Shown: piece after piece, positions 16,382 to 26,713 of the stretch
Layout of the letters: each line of letters opens with the position of its first letter
Position numbering within the stretch: the first letter of the stretch is position 1
Source: Candidatus Dependentiae bacterium
GTDB lineage: Bacteria > Babelota > Babeliae > Babelales > UBA12411
DNA length: 64,000 nucleotides
Direction: 5' to 3'
Assembly (NCBI GenBank): GCA_003511165.1
Contig: DOJW01000008.1
Span: 1 to 64,000 of the forward strand
Notes under the pieces: generated by a model
Database searches by the model: none
What the model saw: only the letters and a program-made list of their open reading frames with translations
What the model was told of the DNA's origin: nothing
Made by a program: the position numbers and the translations under genes

Positions 16382-18298
16382 ATGAATGTTGTCAAAAAAT
16401 TAAAAACTAAAACCCCTATCGATTTACTCTTTTCAATTAAAAATCGATTTAAAAAAAGAATATTTAAATTAAAGTATAAAAACTTAAAAAGATTTCATAG
16501 CTGGAGTGAAATTCAAAAACAGTACAAAATAAAAAATAGTTCAAATGATTTTTTCTTATCATTAAAAAAAGAAAAACATTTTTACGATATTTTGAAAAAT
16601 ACAAAAGATTTACCCGAAAAAGTAATTCTAGATAAAGCTGATGAATTAATTGGAAATTGCTTTGAAATATTCGGACATAAAGACCATTTTTACAAAATTA
16701 ATTGGCATTTTGATTGTAAGCTAAAAAATTTTCAACCAAATATTGCAAACAAATTTTATCAAGATATTTACATCTCAAACAAATCAAAACAAAATCTTCA
16801 AGATTATGCCTACGACATCAAAAACCCATGGGAACTTTCACGCTTCCAGCACCTCTACTACATAGGTAAAGCTTACCAAATAACAAATAATGAAAAATAT
16901 TCACAGTATTTTCAAAAACAAATAGAAGACTGGATAGAAAAAAATAAATTTTTATATGGTCCCAACTGGGTTAGTCCTATGGAAGTTGCTATTCGAAGCA
17001 TTAATCTTATTTTAGCATTTCATTTCTTCAAAAATTCGCATGTTATTACAAAACCTTTTTGGGGAAAATTTATCTGCATGCTCTTCGATCACGCAACTTA
17101 TCTGGAATATAATTGGGAAAAATATAAACAAACAAACAATCATTATTTATCAGATTTAATTGGATATTTTTATCTTTGCATTTTCTTTCAAGATGTCAAA
17201 TCCTTCCACACGAATTTAGAATGGTGCTTTAAAGAAATTATTAAAGAAATAGACACGCAGATAAACATAGATGGTACAGCTTATGAAGGATCTACAAATT
17301 ATCACCAATTGGTTACTGAAATCGTTTGGCTTTTTATTACATTAAGTCAGTCTATAAATTTAAAAATACCAAAACTGTTATATGACAAATTTGAATCAAT
17401 GCAAAATTTTATAGGAATTTGCCAAACAAACCATCAAGAGCTTCTACAAATCGGAGATAATGACAGTGGAAAAATCATCCCGCAACCTCCATTTTTGAAT
17501 AAAGAAAAACCTGACAATAAATATAAACATTTATTTCATTTTCCAAATTTTGGATTAACAATTATCAAAAATAACTGGGAAATAAGTTATCGACATGGCA
17601 CATATGACAAAAAGCAACCAACCGGACATTTTCACCAAGATGATCTTGCCATTACTCTAAATATTGGGAATATACCCATACTTGTCGATTGTGGTTCTTA
17701 TGTTTATACAGCTAATAAAGCTTGGCGAAATTTGATGCGCTCTTATGAAAACCACAATACTTTTTATATTACAGGCGCAAATAAACAAGAAGATCTTGAC
17801 GAGCTTTTTTTATTACAAAAACAGCAACAAAAAGATACTAGCATCATAAATAACGACTCAAATTTAATCACCATAAAAAATCATAGCTTTCAATCCGATT
17901 TTAAAAAATTACAAAAATTTAGAAAATTGAATTTTTATAAAAATGAAAACAAGATTCAAATAGATGATTGGATAAAACCTACAGAACAAATAAATTCTCC
18001 ACACGCAGAAATATGCTGGAATTTTATTTTTCATCCACAAATAAATTTAGTAAACATCAGCGAAAAACTCTGGGAAATTAAACATTTCAATAACACAGTT
18101 TTAATACTTCATTCAGAGTTAAATTTAGAAAAGAGTATAGGATTTTATTCGCCTAGTTATGGTAAAATTCAACCTTGCCAAAAACTATCTGCTAAATTTT
18201 TACTTCAAACAAATTCAATAACAACCAAAGTTGAGGAGAAAGATCTTTTTTCCCCGCAATGTGTTGTGCAAACAACTTTTGAACTTCCGCAAAATTAA
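16382..18298 (+). CDS. heparinase II/III family protein (polysaccharide lyase-like)
   Basis: A 638-residue protein. The N-terminal two-thirds has the alpha/alpha-toroid features of alginate and heparin lyases: WELSRFQHLYYIGKAY, NWVSPMEVAIRSINL, NNHYLSDLIGYFYL and AYEGSTNYHQLV with conserved Asn, His and Tyr. The heparinase II/III beta-domain follows (GHFHQDDLAITLNIGN, VDCGSYVYT, NHNTFYI). No signal peptide is visible, as in other members encoded in O-antigen and capsule clusters, where their role is unsettled. The 3' end overlaps asnB on the opposite strand by 107 bp. Confidence 0.85.
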   Translation: MNVVKKLKTKTPIDLLFSIKNRFKKRIFKLKYKNLKRFHSWSEIQKQYKIKNSSNDFFLSLKKEKHFYDILKNTKDLPEKVILDKADELIGNCFEIFGHKDHFYKINWHFDCKLKNFQPNIANKFYQDIYISNKSKQNLQDYAYDIKNPWELSRFQHLYYIGKAYQITNNEKYSQYFQKQIEDWIEKNKFLYGPNWVSPMEVAIRSINLILAFHFFKNSHVITKPFWGKFICMLFDHATYLEYNWEKYKQTNNHYLSDLIGYFYLCIFFQDVKSFHTNLEWCFKEIIKEIDTQINIDGTAYEGSTNYHQLVTEIVWLFITLSQSINLKIPKLLYDKFESMQNFIGICQTNHQELLQIGDNDSGKIIPQPPFLNKEKPDNKYKHLFHFPNFGLTIIKNNWEISYRHGTYDKKQPTGHFHQDDLAITLNIGNIPILVDCGSYVYTANKAWRNLMRSYENHNTFYITGANKQEDLDELFLLQKQQQKDTSIINNDSNLITIKNHSFQSDFKKLQKFRKLNFYKNENKIQIDDWIKPTEQINSPHAEICWNFIFHPQINLVNISEKLWEIKHFNNTVLILHSELNLEKSIGFYSPSYGKIQPCQKLSAKFLLQTNSITTKVEEKDLFSPQCVVQTTFELPQN

Positions 18299-20129
18299 TA
18301 TATTGTCGCCAAAAGTTGTTTTTATCCTGAAGTACACTTTCAAAGTAAGGTTTAAAATATTTTCCTTTAGAAAGCCAATATTTCACAGGAGCCGCAAATC
18401 CGATTTTTTTACGATATATAAGATCATGTGGCAGATGCTTTTCTGCCACTTTTTTGAGAATATATTTTGTAATTCCATTTTTGTATTTTAAATCTGAAGA
18501 TATCGCAAATCCAAATTCAACTAAATTTTTATCCAAAAAGGGCACCCTTCCCTCTAGGCTGTGAGCCATTGTCATCTTATCAGCACGCATCAAAAGTAAT
18601 TCTGGAAGTCGATTTTGAAACTCCAAATAAATCATAGATTTCAAAAAATCACCGCTAGGATCTAATTTTTTAAATTCAGATAAATGATAATCAACAACAT
18701 TATAACTATCAAAACCTAAATCAAAATTTTGATAAATCTTGCTACAAATTGGATCTAATTTTTTTTCTCTAGATTTCAAAAATAAATTCTTTTTGGCAGA
18801 TTCTCGAAAGGCAACAGCTCCTCCCCAAAATAAACTTCGATCATAAGCCAAATTTCTTAAATAGTCCGAATATTGTGATCTTAAGAAAGGAGATGCGGTT
18901 CTATAAAGAAATTGTCTAACAATTTTAGGCAAATGTTTTTGAGTTGGTTGCCACCATTTCTTATAAAAATCTACAAAATTTGCATAGGAACCGTATCCAC
19001 TAAAAAGCTCGTCTGCTCCCTCACCGATTTGCACAACCGTTATTCCATTTTCTCTTGCAAGTTTTGAAACAAAGTACAAAGGAATACAAACCCAATCAGC
19101 AAGCGGTTCATCTTGGTGATAAACAATATTTGAAAAAGCATCAAAAGCTTCTTTTTCAGAAATTACTTTTTCATGATGATTTGTACCAAATTTATCGGCA
19201 ACTTTCTTCGCCCAAGATCGCTCATCAAACTCCAAACCATCTTCAAAAACAACATTAAAAGTTTTTAAATTATTTGAAAATTGAGACATCAGTGCAACAT
19301 TAAGACTTGAATCAACGCCGCCGGATAAAAAAACCCCGACAGGCACATCCGCTATCATTTGTTTTTTTATTGAAGCAAAAAGAAGTCTATGAAGTTCATC
19401 CTGACAAAATTTTTCATTTTTATATTCTCTTGAGCCAGCAATAACCGCAGAATACCACTTGTGATATTCAACTTTTTTATAACAATCAATTTTTATATAA
19501 AACCCAGCAGGTAACTTATAAACATTTTTATACAAAGTCATTGGAGCTGGAGAGACCAAAAAAGTTAAATAGTGATATAGTCCAAGATCATTTATTTCTT
19601 TAGAAAAATATGAAATTTGCCATAAAGCTTTTATCTCTGAAGCAAACGCAAAAACTCCATTTTGATTTGAAAAATAAACAGGTTTTACACCTATATTATC
19701 CCGAATTAAATAAAATTCATTTTTGTGCAAATCAAAAAGAGCAATCGCGAAAATACCTTCGAGCTTTTTGATAAAATCTATACCCCAATTTTTATAAGCA
19801 TAAATCAAAACTTCTGTATCTGAATTGGAAATAAATTTGTATCCTAAATTTTGGAGTTCTTTTCGAATTTGCTGATAATTATAAATTTCACCATTAAAGC
19901 AAATAACTATCGTTTTTTCAGCATCCATCATCGGTTGATTACCGGCATCAGAAAGATCTATAATGCTCAACCTTCGATGCACAAAACCTATGCCAAAATT
20001 ATCATCTTTCCATAACCCAATACCATCAGGCCCGCGGTGTGCGATAGCTGTTTGCATATCATTTAAAACAGACTCTTCTACTTTAAAATTCTGACGCGTT
20101 AGATTTAAATAACCGGCAATTCCACACAT
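18192..20129 (-). CDS. asnB: asparagine synthase-type glutamine amidotransferase
   Basis: A 645-residue enzyme. An N-terminal class II glutaminase begins MCGIAGYLN with the catalytic Cys at position 2 and has AHRGPDG and FNGEIYNY. A C-terminal ATP-pyrophosphatase synthetase domain carries SGGVDSSLNVAL, the PP-loop that adenylates the carboxylate. In polysaccharide clusters such AsnB homologues amidate uronic acids. Its place downstream of wecB and wecC suggests it makes a ManNAcA-amide rather than asparagine; this is inference from context. It ends within the heparinase-like gene (18192-18298) with no terminator between them. Confidence 0.9.
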   Translation of the reverse strand: MCGIAGYLNLTRQNFKVEESVLNDMQTAIAHRGPDGIGLWKDDNFGIGFVHRRLSIIDLSDAGNQPMMDAEKTIVICFNGEIYNYQQIRKELQNLGYKFISNSDTEVLIYAYKNWGIDFIKKLEGIFAIALFDLHKNEFYLIRDNIGVKPVYFSNQNGVFAFASEIKALWQISYFSKEINDLGLYHYLTFLVSPAPMTLYKNVYKLPAGFYIKIDCYKKVEYHKWYSAVIAGSREYKNEKFCQDELHRLLFASIKKQMIADVPVGVFLSGGVDSSLNVALMSQFSNNLKTFNVVFEDGLEFDERSWAKKVADKFGTNHHEKVISEKEAFDAFSNIVYHQDEPLADWVCIPLYFVSKLARENGITVVQIGEGADELFSGYGSYANFVDFYKKWWQPTQKHLPKIVRQFLYRTASPFLRSQYSDYLRNLAYDRSLFWGGAVAFRESAKKNLFLKSREKKLDPICSKIYQNFDLGFDSYNVVDYHLSEFKKLDPSGDFLKSMIYLEFQNRLPELLLMRADKMTMAHSLEGRVPFLDKNLVEFGFAISSDLKYKNGITKYILKKVAEKHLPHDLIYRKKIGFAAPVKYWLSKGKYFKPYFESVLQDKNNFWRQYINFAEVQKLFAQHIAGKKDLSPQLWLLLNLFEVKI

Positions 20130-20135
20130 TTTTTA

Positions 20136-21644
20136 TCAATTTTCTTTGTTAATTTTAAAAAACTCAATCCAAAATTTAAATGCAAAAATCATTAAAAAAG
20201 GCTCTATCGGTAATCGCATTCGACTATAACCTCCCGAAAGAGCAATAACAATAAATAAAGCCATAAATGGTATCACTTTAAAAAGATTCGAAAAATCATT
20301 TTTTCTATTTTTAAAATTTCTAAAAACATTAAAAATAAAGAACCCAAATCCAAGTAAAACAAATAAGAATAATATAATCTCTAAATAAATTATAAAAATA
20401 AGAAATTTATTTGATATCGGAGGGACTAAATACCTTTTAAACAAAGAAAAAACGGTTCTATTTTTGTCAAAGTAATCAATTTTTTCTTTCGAATTTATCA
20501 CTACCAACTCTGAAGAATAAAGGGATAGCGAAGTTCTAAGCATATCTGTTAACCAAAATTTCATAGCTATTGTTGGGTACTTTTTAAAATATTTAGTGGC
20601 TACATTAAGCGATTCATTACAGACTTCTATATCTTGCAGCTTTCTTCCAAGTTCTACCTCTTTTTGAGCAATATTTGCAGCTGCTTCTTTATTTAAATTT
20701 GTACGAGCATCCCAGTAAGAACAATTTTGCACAGTCATCGCAACTCGTGAAGCTGAAAGATTTAAAAAATGTCCCCCTGGAAGTGTGTGAAAAAACAAAT
20801 ATCCTGTTAAAACAAAATTCCTAATTAACCAAAAAGAAACCGGAATAACCCAACCTATAAATATGCTTAAACTACCCCATATTTTTTCAGCAAATTTAAG
20901 ATTTGAAAAAATAATAACAACCAAAGATAAAACTATAAAATAATGTCCTACCGGCCTAAATAAACCTGCTAAACCTAAAAAAATGCCCGCTAAAAACAGT
21001 TTCCAAATTAAATTATTACGAAATTTCTTATCATCGTCTTCATCTATTTTTTCGCAAAGTTCTATAAATCCTGGACCTTGGCACATTTCATCCGCGCAAA
21101 TGACGGTTTCAAGTAAAGATGAAGATCGTTTTCTAGGAATAAAAAAAAGATATATTTGAGAGAAAAATAAAATCGCAAACAAAAGAAAAAAAAGTATAAA
21201 AATCGATTCCGTCATAAAAAATCCAGAATACAAAACCAATCCAAAATGAAAACAACTAAAAATAGAGACAATTCTCGCAAGTAATAAATATCCTGGAAAC
21301 AAAACAAGAGAAAGCAAAAATATCAAAATTGGAATAAGCGAAGCGAAAATAATTTGTATCCACAAAACATTTTTGGGATCAACACCTACAGCTTTATAAT
21401 AAACGGATAAAAAAGCTGGATACCCTGGAAGTCTATAAAATTGAGGTGAACTTCCATCCGCTGAAATGCCCTTACCTTCCGCAATGTTTGTAGCGATTTT
21501 ATGATACGCATCTGAATCAACCTGAAAATAATTTTCATTCTTGCTCAGGTATGTAACAAAAATAAAAGCACGCACTAAAAAAGCTATTAAAAACAGAATG
21601 AATAAAAATTTCTTCTCTTTTTTTATCGTTTCAATAAAATTCAT
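20136..21644 (-). CDS. polytopic GT-C type glycosyltransferase-like membrane protein (ArnT/PMT-like)
   Basis: A 502-residue protein with about ten hydrophobic segments. An acidic pair sits in the first outer loop (FQVDSDAYHKIA near residue 42), where GT-C enzymes hold the catalytic Asp. RLPGYPAFLSVYYKA follows, as in family 39/83 members. GT-C enzymes use polyprenyl-phosphate sugars outside the inner membrane. The ATG at 21644 follows GGAGAGAAGG. It shares its layout (acidic loop, then LGYPAF or LPGYPAF) with the next gene, so the two are probably paralogues. Confidence 0.75.
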   Translation of the reverse strand: MNFIETIKKEKKFLFILFLIAFLVRAFIFVTYLSKNENYFQVDSDAYHKIATNIAEGKGISADGSSPQFYRLPGYPAFLSVYYKAVGVDPKNVLWIQIIFASLIPILIFLLSLVLFPGYLLLARIVSIFSCFHFGLVLYSGFFMTESIFILFFLLFAILFFSQIYLFFIPRKRSSSLLETVICADEMCQGPGFIELCEKIDEDDDKKFRNNLIWKLFLAGIFLGLAGLFRPVGHYFIVLSLVVIIFSNLKFAEKIWGSLSIFIGWVIPVSFWLIRNFVLTGYLFFHTLPGGHFLNLSASRVAMTVQNCSYWDARTNLNKEAAANIAQKEVELGRKLQDIEVCNESLNVATKYFKKYPTIAMKFWLTDMLRTSLSLYSSELVVINSKEKIDYFDKNRTVFSLFKRYLVPPISNKFLIFIIYLEIILFLFVLLGFGFFIFNVFRNFKNRKNDFSNLFKVIPFMALFIVIALSGGYSRMRLPIEPFLMIFAFKFWIEFFKINKEN

Positions 21645-21665
21645 ACCTTCTCTCCTAAAAGCATT

Positions 21666-23006
21666 TTACTTTAAAAAGATCTCTTCTTTTTTGCCAAAAA
21701 CAAAATTATACAAAATAAAAATTCCAACCGCCGTTAAAATTATCAAAATTGGTTCAAACAAAAACCTAAAACGAGCGCATCCGGCATGACCAGAAATTAT
21801 AGAAAAATAAAAGATATAACTACTAAACAAAACAAATAATAAAAATTTACGCTTTAAAAATAAAAAGGATAATGCAATTAAAACAAATAAATATCTTAAA
21901 ACATTCCATATAACTTCAAAAATACTCAATAAAACTAAAAATTTAGAATTAGTATGAAAAGAAAGATATTTCCATACTTTTTGAATAAAGCTTCCCTGTA
22001 AACTAAAAAAGGAACAATAACCATTGTTATCTTTTATTTCTGGATAAAGCAGAACTTTTAAATGATTTGTATAAAGACCTAAAAAAGTTTTCATAACATT
22101 TTTCATCCATATTTTAACCGCTAAAAATGGATGTTTTATTATAGTTTTGCAAAATAATTCATGTACCTCTTTGTACCCTTCTCCAGATGCAAAATTATCA
22201 ACGTGAATTAAAGATCTAACATATTTATTTGCATCATCAAAAGGAATATTTTCACTTTCGGCATAAACTTCCGGCAGATAAAAACCATACAAATTAACCT
22301 TATCTACCGATTTTAAGTAAAAGTATCCATAAACTTGCTGATTGCGCAAAACATACCCAAAAACAGGAAGCAAAAAAAAGAATAAAAATATAGCTGCATT
22401 AATAATTTTTTTTGAAAAACCTTGTTTCACAAAAAGCAAAATAATAGCTAAAAAAGGAACAAAAAATATAGCTGCTGATTTTACAACAATTGATAGTCCA
22501 AATAATAAAGCTGATAAAATTAAAGAACTTAATTTCCCGCTAAATAGATATGAAACAAATCGCTCAAACCCAAACAAAAGCAAAAAGCAAAGCAAACTTT
22601 CCGTTAAAATAAAATAAGGGTATAACAAAATACCCAAACTAAAAGAAGCTAAAATCATGCTTAAATTTGCAACTTTTCGCGAAAAAAAATAAGATGCAAT
22701 TTTAAAAATTAAAAATATTATCAAAATTGCTAAAAAAATCTGTATAAAAATCACGGGCCAAAAGCTTTTTCCCAATAACGATCTAATGCATACCATAAAT
22801 GCGGGATATCCTAAACTATACCAGTTATGACAAATATGATCACCAATAGTATTAAAAGCGCCACATCGTTCAAAACAATTTAAATATCCAACATATGCTG
22901 CAGAATCATTTTCCATTATCGAAAGTAAAGAAATATTAAAAAAAATTAAAAACGATAAAGATGAATAAATTAATATTATTAAAAATCTAAAAAAATGAAA
23001 CTTCAT
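21666..23006 (-). CDS. polytopic GT-C type glycosyltransferase-like membrane protein, paralogue of its neighbour
   Basis: A 446-residue protein with about ten hydrophobic segments. MENDSAAYVGYLN near residue 31 corresponds to the catalytic loop of the neighbour, and YSLGYPAFMVCIRSLLG follows as in that protein. No soluble domain is present. It lies 21 bp upstream of the other GT-C gene in the same operon. AAAAAGGATATTGA precedes the ATG. The sugar donor and acceptor are unknown. Confidence 0.7.
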   Translation of the reverse strand: MKFHFFRFLIILIYSSLSFLIFFNISLLSIMENDSAAYVGYLNCFERCGAFNTIGDHICHNWYSLGYPAFMVCIRSLLGKSFWPVIFIQIFLAILIIFLIFKIASYFFSRKVANLSMILASFSLGILLYPYFILTESLLCFLLLFGFERFVSYLFSGKLSSLILSALLFGLSIVVKSAAIFFVPFLAIILLFVKQGFSKKIINAAIFLFFFLLPVFGYVLRNQQVYGYFYLKSVDKVNLYGFYLPEVYAESENIPFDDANKYVRSLIHVDNFASGEGYKEVHELFCKTIIKHPFLAVKIWMKNVMKTFLGLYTNHLKVLLYPEIKDNNGYCSFFSLQGSFIQKVWKYLSFHTNSKFLVLLSIFEVIWNVLRYLFVLIALSFLFLKRKFLLFVLFSSYIFYFSIISGHAGCARFRFLFEPILIILTAVGIFILYNFVFGKKEEIFLK

Positions 23007-23027
23007 TCAATATCCTTTTTATTATTT

Positions 23028-24452
23028 TTAATTCACAATAATTTCTTTTTCATTCTTTACAACTTTTGAATTTAGATTTTGTTTTTGCAATATTTTATCA
23101 ACAATAATAATTGCTGATTCCATAGCTAAATCCATATTGTTATATCGGTGTAAGCCGTTGCGACCCATAAGATGTAAATTTGAAAAATTGGATAAATAAT
23201 CAAGGACTATTTTTAAATTTTCCTGATAGTTTTCATCATAAATTGGATACGCCTGATTAGACCTTAAAACCATGCCATCTATAATTTCAGGATATTTTAC
23301 GATATTTATTTTTTCTAATTCTCGCTTTCCGATTTCAAGTAATTCTTCATCACTCTTTAACCAAAATTCTTCATCCGTAAAAGCGAAATATTCTAAATCA
23401 ATTGCGGTATGATCTTCTCGTGCGGACATTTTCATCGAAAAATTGTTCATATTCCCAATGCGCCCCATTTTCACAGTTGCATCATGAATGTACATCCAGT
23501 GGTCTGGAATCACATTTTTTTTATTTACAACTAAATTTACAGTTATAAGTCCGCGATATCTTAATTTCGAAGCTGCTTCAATAACTTCTTGTGGCGCATA
23601 AGGTCGAAGAGCAAAAATTAACTCTTGAAGAGGCATAGAAGATAAAAACTCATCTGCTTCAAAAAACTGAATTTTAGATTCTTCACTCTTGTCTAAAATA
23701 CCAACTTTTTTAATCAGACCATCTTGATGAGCTATTTCAACCACATTGGAATTACAAAATATTTTTGAATTTTGATTTTGCAATATTTTATCTCTAACTC
23801 TATCCCACAAACTTCCGGAACCTAAGGAAGGATAATAAAAACTGCTTTGCAGTGTTCTAGGAGCATTTTTCTTAAACCATTTTCCAAAAAAAGCATAAAA
23901 AATAGCATTAGAAAGCGAAAGTCCTTTTATGCGCTGTGCAGCCCAATCAGCAGAAATTTGCTCACACTTAATTCCCCAAACTTTTTCTGTATAAGTTTTA
24001 AAAAACATACCAAAAAGCTTTTTACCAAATCTATTTGAAACCCAATCTTGAAAACTTTTCACATCTTTTTTAGGCGCAATTTTTACTTTTGCATAGCTTC
24101 CAACGCATGCTACACATTCAAAAAAATTCAAATTTTTTAAAACATTCATTGCTTCAAGAGGGTAATTAAAAAATCTATTTTTATAATAAATTCTTGTAAA
24201 ACGCTTCAAAGGAATAAAATCATCTTCCATTAAATCTTTCCACCATTTTTCAATTTTTGGTGAATCAGTAATGTAATGATGCGGTCCAATATCAAATTTG
24301 TAGCCTTTATAATCAAAAGTCCTTGCAAGACCACCAACAGCTTCATCTTTTTCTAATATAACAATTTCAAAATTTTTAAATTTAGAAAACTCAAAGCCAG
24401 CGGTTAAACCCGCTGGCCCTGCGCCAATTACTACTACCTTTTTGGCTTTCAT
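23028..24452 (-). CDS. FAD-dependent oxidoreductase, UDP-galactopyranose mutase/protoporphyrinogen oxidase-like
   Basis: A 474-residue flavoprotein. The Rossmann dinucleotide motif GAGPAGLTAGFE (residues about 9-20) is followed by an acidic strand end (VILEKDEAVGGLART) and GPHHYITDS. Near the C-terminus MGRNGLHRYNNMDLAMESA resembles the second FAD contact. Members of this group occur in surface-polysaccharide clusters and act on nucleotide sugars or lipid-linked precursors. The exact reaction is not known. Its start overlaps the end of the bi-domain oxidoreductase gene by 4 bp (ATGA). Confidence 0.8.
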   Translation of the reverse strand: MKAKKVVVIGAGPAGLTAGFEFSKFKNFEIVILEKDEAVGGLARTFDYKGYKFDIGPHHYITDSPKIEKWWKDLMEDDFIPLKRFTRIYYKNRFFNYPLEAMNVLKNLNFFECVACVGSYAKVKIAPKKDVKSFQDWVSNRFGKKLFGMFFKTYTEKVWGIKCEQISADWAAQRIKGLSLSNAIFYAFFGKWFKKNAPRTLQSSFYYPSLGSGSLWDRVRDKILQNQNSKIFCNSNVVEIAHQDGLIKKVGILDKSEESKIQFFEADEFLSSMPLQELIFALRPYAPQEVIEAASKLRYRGLITVNLVVNKKNVIPDHWMYIHDATVKMGRIGNMNNFSMKMSAREDHTAIDLEYFAFTDEEFWLKSDEELLEIGKRELEKINIVKYPEIIDGMVLRSNQAYPIYDENYQENLKIVLDYLSNFSNLHLMGRNGLHRYNNMDLAMESAIIIVDKILQKQNLNSKVVKNEKEIIVN

Positions 24453-26713
24453 AACAAATCTTCCTTAAAATTTGTATTAATATTTTTACATGCAACATTT
24501 TTACAATTTTTATAATCATCAAAAAATATTTCTAGATCATCTGAATGCAAAATTGCAGATCCGCCACCTTGTTTTGAAAGTGCATCAACAATCAAACTTA
24601 ATTTCGTAGCAAACAAAATTCGCTGCGAAGAAATTGGTGAAACAAAATCTTCTTTTTTTACCTCATCAATAAATTGATTTAATAATGATTCATGACCTTT
24701 ATCTTGCTGTAAATATTTTTCGTTAATATCAACACCATAACCAGAAATTTGCCTATAATCATCCATCACAATCGATTTGCCATCAAAGAAAACTTCCATC
24801 AGCTCTTTTGTCTGTGCATTGTTACCAAGCGATGTATAAATCAAAGAACACATTGATCCATCCGAAAAAGTTACGGCTGCAACAAAATTATCAGACGATA
24901 ATAAATCATCCGAATTTGAATGAATCGCGCTTACGGAAACAAATGTAGGAATCGATTCTGTTAAATAACTAAATAGTTCAAAAATATGACACGCCTCGCC
25001 TATGATTCGACCACCATTTGCAATCGACTGTATCCAATGATCTTTAGATATAAAACCAGAATTCATTCGATAATTTATAACCAATGGTGAATTTCTTTTT
25101 TTTATTTCTTTTTTGATTTTTAAAATAGAAGGTGCAAATGAGCGATTAAAATCAACACAATATAAATAATTTTTTGCATTGTTCAAAAAATATTTTAGCG
25201 ACGAATATTCTTCGCATGTTACAGCTGCTGGCTTTTCAACGAAAACAGCTTTACCCGCCTTTAAACAAGATAAAGTTTGCTGCAAATGTAATTTATGAGG
25301 AGTTGCAACAACTATCAACTTTATTTCTTCATTTTCTAAAATAGCATTCAAATCATTTGTAACTATTGCAGAATCATACTGACTACCAATATTTATACTC
25401 TGCGATGATTGAAGATCAACAATTGCTTCAATTTTTAAATCTTTTCGTTTTGATAGTAGTGGTAATAATTTTACCTTTGCAAATCCACCTGTACCTACAA
25501 TGGCAGTCTTTAAAATATTTTGATACGTTGCAATATAAGGCTTAGATAAATTCAAATCAAAATTTTCTTTTGATACATTGTTTACCAAGAGATCAGAATT
25601 ATTTTTATAAGAAAGCACAATTCCCAAAGATTTTTTATTTTTCAAAGCTTTATAAGCTTCGATTGAATCATCAACTGAAAATTCTTGAGAAATAATAGAA
25701 TCAATATTTATCTTTTTTTGTACAATCATATTTACAAAAAGCTGCATATTTCGGTTTTCAGTCCAACGAACATAAGCAAAAGGATAATCTTTACATTCAT
25801 TTTCGTAAGATTGATCATATCGTCCCGGACCATAAGAACAAGAAATCAAAAAATCTATTTCTTTGCTATAAAAAGGACTGCGATCAAAATCTATTTTTAC
25901 ATCTCCTACCAAAACAACTTTTCCCTTTTTACGTGTAATTTCCATTGCTTGTTGAATTATTTTGCCTGAAGCTGAAGCTGCTGTGATTATAGTTGCATCA
26001 ACACCATAATGCTGCGTAAAAAAATCAATATTTTTTTTAACATCATCTCGACTAGAATTTAAAACCAAATCACAACCAAAACTTTTAGCTAAAGAAATTC
26101 GCTCTTCTTCTATATCTATACCTACTACAAAAAGACCTGCTGCTTTTGCTATCTGAACAGTCAATTGTCCAATAAGTCCTAAACCAACAACGCAAACCAC
26201 CTCTCCCAAGGATAAATTTGCACGCCTAAAACCTTGCATCGCTATGGATCCGATAGCAGCCAAAGATGATTGTTTTAAATATTCATCACTTTGTAATTTT
26301 ACAATAAGATTAGAAGGAACGCAGACAATTTCGCTATGATTTGCAAAACCAGCCCCCGCACAAGCAACATAATCTCCAATTTTAAATTTTTCTACATCAC
26401 TACCAACAGCAACTACTTGTCCAGAGCAAGAATAACCAAGCTGAATAACTTCGCTTTTTTTGCTATTAATCAAAGATAATGTTCCTTGAATACCATTATC
26501 CTTTACTGCTGCTTTTACTTTTTTGAAATTATCTGAAAAATTGCTAATAAATTTTTTCAAAAGAGATTTTCCAGATTCGTTTAAAGTCGCAATTTCTGTA
26601 CCAGAACTAATAAATGAATAATAAGTTCGTACAACCACATCATTTTTGGAATATTGCGGAATCGGAACATTTTTAATTAAAACGCTACCCTTTTGTAAAA
26701 AAAGTTGCTTCAT
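24449..26713 (-). CDS. bi-domain oxidoreductase (zinc-type dehydrogenase plus Gfo/Idh/MocA)
   Basis: A 754-residue fusion. Residues 1-370 form a medium-chain dehydrogenase/reductase with VVCVVGLGLIGQLTVQIAKAAG as the NAD(P) site and YSCSGQVVAVGSDVEKFKIGDYVAC. Residues about 400-720 form a Gfo/Idh/MocA oxidoreductase with AIVGTGGFAKVKLLPLL, VATPHKLH and VEKPAAV. The Lys of EKP is the typical catalytic residue. This fusion is known from bacterial polysaccharide loci beside heparinase-like and asparagine-synthase-like genes, as here. It overlaps both neighbours by 4 bp, so the operon is tight. Confidence 0.88.
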   Translation of the reverse strand: MKQLFLQKGSVLIKNVPIPQYSKNDVVVRTYYSFISSGTEIATLNESGKSLLKKFISNFSDNFKKVKAAVKDNGIQGTLSLINSKKSEVIQLGYSCSGQVVAVGSDVEKFKIGDYVACAGAGFANHSEIVCVPSNLIVKLQSDEYLKQSSLAAIGSIAMQGFRRANLSLGEVVCVVGLGLIGQLTVQIAKAAGLFVVGIDIEEERISLAKSFGCDLVLNSSRDDVKKNIDFFTQHYGVDATIITAASASGKIIQQAMEITRKKGKVVLVGDVKIDFDRSPFYSKEIDFLISCSYGPGRYDQSYENECKDYPFAYVRWTENRNMQLFVNMIVQKKINIDSIISQEFSVDDSIEAYKALKNKKSLGIVLSYKNNSDLLVNNVSKENFDLNLSKPYIATYQNILKTAIVGTGGFAKVKLLPLLSKRKDLKIEAIVDLQSSQSINIGSQYDSAIVTNDLNAILENEEIKLIVVATPHKLHLQQTLSCLKAGKAVFVEKPAAVTCEEYSSLKYFLNNAKNYLYCVDFNRSFAPSILKIKKEIKKRNSPLVINYRMNSGFISKDHWIQSIANGGRIIGEACHIFELFSYLTESIPTFVSVSAIHSNSDDLLSSDNFVAAVTFSDGSMCSLIYTSLGNNAQTKELMEVFFDGKSIVMDDYRQISGYGVDINEKYLQQDKGHESLLNQFIDEVKKEDFVSPISSQRILFATKLSLIVDALSKQGGGSAILHSDDLEIFFDDYKNCKNVACKNINTNFKEDLL

